From NCBI GenBank assembly GCA_030614785.1, contig JAUWTJ010000020.1:1-54626 (forward strand): a stretch of DNA of 54,626 nt, in the 5' to 3' direction. The notes below the pieces were generated by a model. The model saw nothing but the letters and a program-made list of their open reading frames with translations. It was not told the origin of the DNA and searched no databases. Within the stretch, counting starts at the first letter, position 1. Each line of letters begins with the position of its first letter. The stretch is from Alphaproteobacteria bacterium (GTDB taxonomy: Bacteria > Pseudomonadota > Alphaproteobacteria > M2410). A program made the translations under genes and the position numbers. Below, piece by piece: positions 51,593-54,626 of this stretch.

Positions 51593-51979
51593 TCAAGAGG
51601 CTTCCGTTAACTCCTGAGGAGGCATTTCCGGTGGCGTTTCTGGCGGCACTTCCGGAGTTGTGTCCGGCGGCACTTCCGGTGCTGTTTCCGGCGGCAGTTC
51701 CGGAGTTGTGTCTGGCGGCATTTCCGGTGGTGTTTCTGGCGGCATTTCCGGGGGCTCTTTTGGCGGCACCTTCGGTTTTCCATTATTCGACCGACCGAAC
51801 AGTCTCAATAGGTCGCCTTGCTTGATGCCTTCAAAATAAAGGGACAAATCGTCGAGCGCGGCGTCGTCAGTTGTCTGTTGAAGTTGACGGTCGAGCAGGT
51901 TTGAAAGCGTTTCGCTTGTCATTGCGTCCGCTCCATCTTTGTGCATATTGGAACCCTCATCATCAGGATACGCTATCAC
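51593..51979 (-). CDS. Hypothetical protein with Pro/Glu-rich repeat tail
   Basis: Up to 128 residues. The N-terminal half has a helical region (TLSNLLDRQLQQTTDDAALD and LSLYFEGIKQGDLLRLF). From about residue 70 onward there is a run of short PPE/PPD-type units (PPETPPEMPPDTTPELPPET, and so on) that make a stiff, acidic, proline-rich tail. Alternative starts are Met12 and Met20 of the longest frame. The repeat at DNA level (GGCGGCATTTCCGG-like units) is prone to slippage. It stops 14 bp from the end of insertion sequence B and does not appear truncated by it. Function unknown. Confidence 0.6.
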   Translation of the reverse strand: MIAYPDDEGSNMHKDGADAMTSETLSNLLDRQLQQTTDDAALDDLSLYFEGIKQGDLLRLFGRSNNGKPKVPPKEPPEMPPETPPEMPPDTTPELPPETAPEVPPDTTPEVPPETPPEMPPQELTEAS

Positions 51980-52532
51980 AATCTTGTTTCAAAAAGCCAT
52001 TGTGTATCAATCGGGATTAGGTTGTCCGTGATATTATGCCGCACCAGATCTGTAATTCGGGACGGTGGCGTTCTTTAGATCGACCAAGGCTTTGCGACGC
52101 TGCAATCCGGCAACCGCGTCTTCAACATTGATCCGCTATCGTCCTCTGACGCCATCATGCGGAGGGCCAGGATCCTCCCGCGGAGAGAACCGGACAAAAA
52201 GTCCCGAGTTAGAGAACAGCCCTGGCTAAACCCGGGCGTTCGGCTCACACTGTCATCGCGTCTGTTATCAAGGGAACAAGCGACATTAAGGCTCAATTGG
52301 TCTGCTGTGCCCGCGGTAGCGGATTACTTCCAGCAAGGTCATCGAGGACCGACATTGACCCAAAGCGGACATGTGCAATCAATGGGTTCCGGCGTGGACC
52401 AGCATGTCGGCGACGAAAATCCCGACAGAGCCGTTATCCTCTTCCGGTTTAGGTGGATTGAAGTCGTTGGGTTCAGCCCATCTAAGTCTCCGCTACCGCG
52501 GAGGCATCACTTCGGGATGGCTAAAGTAGACT
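51980..52532. other. Intergenic stretch without a convincing gene
   Basis: About 550 bp. No frame codes for a recognisable protein. A segment near 52353 (ATTGACCCAAAGCGGACATG) resembles a GACCCAAAGCGGAC string often found between proteobacterial genes, and may be a remnant of a dispersed repeat. No terminator, RNA or FNR-type site was found. Confidence 0.4.
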
Positions 52533-52886
52533 CTAACTCTTCTCCCGGCGGTGCTGCCAGGGCCAGCGACCTTCGATTTCGAACTGCAGCATCAGGCTAA
52601 GCATCACGCGAATTAACACGATCAGGGCCAGGACCGCGGCCCCCGTCAGGGTCTGGTCGACGGTGACGGTGCGGATGATGTCCCCGGCGATGAGAAATTC
52701 GAGTCCCAGGATGATCGATCGGGCGAGATCCTGTCGGAACTGTTGGTATGCATCCAGCGATTCAAGCCGGCGCAGTCGGCCGACAAACCAAATCGCCGAA
52801 AGAGCAAAACCGACGACAATGCTGATTACGCCCACCGCCTCGATCACGTAGCCAGCGATGCCGAACAGGTCCCGGAGTGGGGTCAT
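52533..52886 (-). CDS. DUF1622 small integral membrane protein
   Basis: A 117-residue protein with three helices (YVIEAVGVISIVVGFALSAI, IILGLEFLIAGDIIRTV and AAVLALIVLIRVMLSLML). LARSIILGLEFLIAGDIIRT is the conserved core of DUF1622, whose function is unknown. The start at 52886 (MTPLRD) follows CAGGAG; the longer frame to 52913 is less likely. It is transcribed in the same direction as the BON and DUF2267 genes but separated by about 160 bp. Confidence 0.85.
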   Translation of the reverse strand: MTPLRDLFGIAGYVIEAVGVISIVVGFALSAIWFVGRLRRLESLDAYQQFRQDLARSIILGLEFLIAGDIIRTVTVDQTLTGAAVLALIVLIRVMLSLMLQFEIEGRWPWQHRREKS

Positions 52887-53047
52887 TGGCGTCTCCTGCG
52901 AGTGGCTGAGCACCTATCATGAAGGAACTGCGCCGCATTGCAATATTTCGTTCTATCCTGGCACCGCGAATTGATGAACAAGCCGTGTTCTTGTTGCAGT
53001 GGATTTGCTTTTGGGACTTGCGCCCGACGCAAACATAGAACCGCTTC

Positions 53048-53773
53048 TCAGGTGCCAACCGCGATGTCATTGAGGACATTATCAACGCCGAAGATGTACC
53101 AGGCATCGTTTTCAGCCATATTTCTTTCGGGTGCACTTGTGACAAGACCTGTCAGGTGCACGACACGGCCGCGAACGCCGACCTTGACCTGCGATGCGTT
53201 GACAAATGGATCTCTTTCAAGGGCGATACGGACCGCCTCTTCGATCCGTATTGGCGCATCCTCTTCTTCCGGCTCGACCGCCAGCCCGTTGATGACGTCC
53301 CGGCTTCCCGGTATCCACCAGGCTAGCACACCGGCCAACCGTTTCCCCGCCAGGCTCCAGACGGCCCCGTTGAGCGTGACGATCCCGGCATCGACCTCTG
53401 TGAGAATACGTCCCGGATTCTGCGGCTCCCCGGGCCGGAGTGTTTCGACCCGGCCATTCTTGAGTTCGGCGATTTCAAGCCCGGTGAATTCCGATGCCGG
53501 CATCAGGACTTTACGCAGATGATCTCTGATTTCCGCGTCGCCCATCGGCGAGGCTGGTCTGACCCGCAGTCGATCGAGAATGCCCGACACTTCCGGCAGC
53601 GCGGCAGCCTGTTCAAGCGCCAGACGCTTCAGGGCAACGCTGTCGACCTCACCTTCAAGCAGTAATACTCCGTCGGCGCCCAGCTCAAGCCGGTCGGGAC
53701 TGAAAGCAGGCCCCAGGCGCGGTATACTTCGCAAGTTAGCGCGGACCTTTTCAATGGTATCCTGGTTGTTCAT
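53048..53773 (-). CDS. BON-domain protein
   Basis: A 241-residue protein with at least two BON-type units (bacterial OsmY and nodulation domain): GADGVLLLEGEVDSVALKRL and ILTEVDAGIVTLNGAVWSLA, and a third near VGVRGRVVHLTGLVTSAPER. BON domains bind membranes or phospholipids and are common in osmotic- or envelope-stress proteins. No signal peptide is visible. The start at 53773 (MNNQDT) lies 4 bp after the stop of the DUF2267 gene, so the two are co-transcribed. The exact role is unknown. Confidence 0.85.
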   Translation of the reverse strand: MNNQDTIEKVRANLRSIPRLGPAFSPDRLELGADGVLLLEGEVDSVALKRLALEQAAALPEVSGILDRLRVRPASPMGDAEIRDHLRKVLMPASEFTGLEIAELKNGRVETLRPGEPQNPGRILTEVDAGIVTLNGAVWSLAGKRLAGVLAWWIPGSRDVINGLAVEPEEEDAPIRIEEAVRIALERDPFVNASQVKVGVRGRVVHLTGLVTSAPERNMAENDAWYIFGVDNVLNDIAVGT

Positions 53774-53777
53774 TTTT

Positions 53778-54206
53778 TCAATCCACCCATAGGCTTTTGA
53801 TTTCCTTTGGCAGGCAGCCGATGACATCCTTGATCTCGCCTGCGGAAACATGATTGCTCAGCAATGTGAATACTGCACGCACGATGCGCTCGGGATCCTC
53901 GTCGGGGTCCGTGACGAATGCGTCGTCCACATGTGCCACAAAATCTTTTACGCTCTGATCCTGTGTCGAGGCCGGCGCCGGTTGCCACCCTTCATAATAG
54001 AAACCGCGGACCAGCATGGGAAGTTGTGCCGCAAGATCGGTAACCTGAATCAGCGGTAGTCGATCTCTCAGGGTGTGAAGAACAACACGCAAGGCCCGGT
54101 AAGCGCGCTGTCTGTCGTCCCAATCGAGTGATTCCATTAACTCCTTGAGCCACGCATTGGTAAGATGGGCGGTCTCGTCAAAAACACTGAGTCCTTTCGT
54201 GCTCAT
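53778..54206 (-). CDS. DUF2267 protein
   Basis: A 142-residue protein. The core WDDRQRAYRALRVVLHTLRD with QVTDLAAQLPMLVRGFYYEG matches DUF2267, a helical family of unknown function that often occurs with BON, Usp and Hsp20 genes. No Cys cluster or membrane helix is present. It precedes the BON gene by 4 bp, forming a two-gene operon. The promoter lies in the 54207-54626 region. Confidence 0.88.
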   Translation of the reverse strand: MSTKGLSVFDETAHLTNAWLKELMESLDWDDRQRAYRALRVVLHTLRDRLPLIQVTDLAAQLPMLVRGFYYEGWQPAPASTQDQSVKDFVAHVDDAFVTDPDEDPERIVRAVFTLLSNHVSAGEIKDVIGCLPKEIKSLWVD

Positions 54207-54626
54207 TTATCCAACCTCCAGGTGATCGATCCATTTTGAACTTGCCGGAGATATCCAGGACGGCGGAGTGTCCCCACGCCTCAAACTACGTCCATGGAAA
54301 CCACCCGCCTGTCACGGTCGGCTCTCTGGCTGCAAGTCCGGCAGTTTCAAAGACCGACTTCAAGCAAGCAATTCGATAATATGCTGTTTTTCCAGGGTAC
54401 TATTGAGCCAGATCAAGCTATTTCAATTGAGGAGGACATATTGAGGTCCAGAGCCCTCTTTCGATTAAGGGAGATATGTCCGGAAAAGAATCATATTGAG
54501 AGCACGCACCGCACGACGCGGATATGATCATCCGCGGCGCTGCCCCGGATTGCCAGGTCTGCTCATAAGACTTAAGGGCAATTGAGCCGTCTTCTGCCTT
54601 CCGATTGGAATTGCCATCACAGACGG
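54207..54626. other. Right-edge region without a recognised gene
   Basis: About 420 bp upstream of the DUF2267/BON operon up to the window edge. A plus-strand frame from 54294 to 54527 has no recognisable similarity or good start. It is likely promoter region. No FNR-type box was found, and nothing else was recognised. Confidence 0.4.

Noticed and set aside
52157-52600. Plus-strand frame of 147 residues
   Set aside because: It overlaps the DUF1622 gene on the other strand and reads through a repeat-like intergenic sequence.
54294-54527. Small plus-strand frame at the right edge
   Set aside because: Poor start context, no similarity and a composition like intergenic DNA.

Overview
The window reads as accessory or respiratory-flexibility chromosome of a Gram-negative proteobacterium with fairly high GC. 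An alphaproteobacterium is the most likely host. This rests on four TTGAT-N4-ATCAA (FNR/FixK-type) boxes, an alphaproteobacterial-looking pyruvate dehydrogenase E1 alpha N-terminus and the overall gene content. No rRNA, tRNA or CRISPR was seen, so the taxonomy is an inference.

Layout. 1-2.0 kb: the 5' end of pyruvate dehydrogenase E1 alpha (cut by the window edge) and an acyl-CoA synthetase. 2.2-6.5 kb: a translationally coupled operon of N-formylglutamate amidohydrolase-like protein, a DUF1704/QEGLA metallopeptidase-like protein and a glutathione-synthetase-like ATP-grasp enzyme, followed by a DUF3775 protein. 6.5-12.7 kb: stress and dormancy genes (dodecin, CBS-pair protein, an unrecognised acidic protein, malic enzyme, Hsp20, an HPF-cold-shock fusion, a Mut7-C protein, an EEP-family hydrolase). 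12.9-13.5 kb: a tetraheme cytochrome c. 14.1-15.2 kb: alanine dehydrogenase. 15.3-20.9 kb: a tight operon for an Na+-NQR-like complex (nqrB-like, nqrC, D, E, F, apbE, nqrM, CBS protein). It has no nqrA, and its NqrB-like subunit is shortened and lacks the FMN-attachment segment. 21-22.4 kb: a small lipoprotein, a cytochrome b561 remnant under an FNR box, and a beta-carbonic anhydrase. 22.8-26.9 kb: a GST / ATP-grasp / CocE-type hydrolase operon. 26.9-28.7 kb: decayed insertion sequences with 21-bp-spaced AACAGGGAA repeats. 28.8-30.5 kb: a heme-binding DUF3365 lipoprotein and a YjdF-like membrane protein. 30.6-34.8 kb: a membrane protein, a TetR regulator and a DevBCA-type ABC exporter behind a perfect 12-bp inverted repeat. 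35-39 kb: sulfide:quinone oxidoreductase, a DASS carboxylate transporter and glutamate dehydrogenase. 39.2-48.4 kb: two divergent RND efflux systems with a DsbA-family gene remnant between them. 48.6-50.3 kb: a universal stress protein and an FNR-boxed cytochrome c with a Met-rich insert. 50.4-51.6 kb: a second decayed IS. 51.6-54.2 kb: a Pro-rich repeat protein, DUF1622, BON and DUF2267 genes.

How it fits together: the respiratory pieces (reduced NQR, SQR, multiheme and monoheme cytochromes, DUF3365 heme protein), the FNR-type sites and the stress proteins point to a locus used when oxygen or electron acceptors change. The strongest candidate for an undescribed system is the NqrA-less NQR operon. 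Next are two separate ATP-grasp plus hydrolase operons, whose substrates cannot be read from the sequence.
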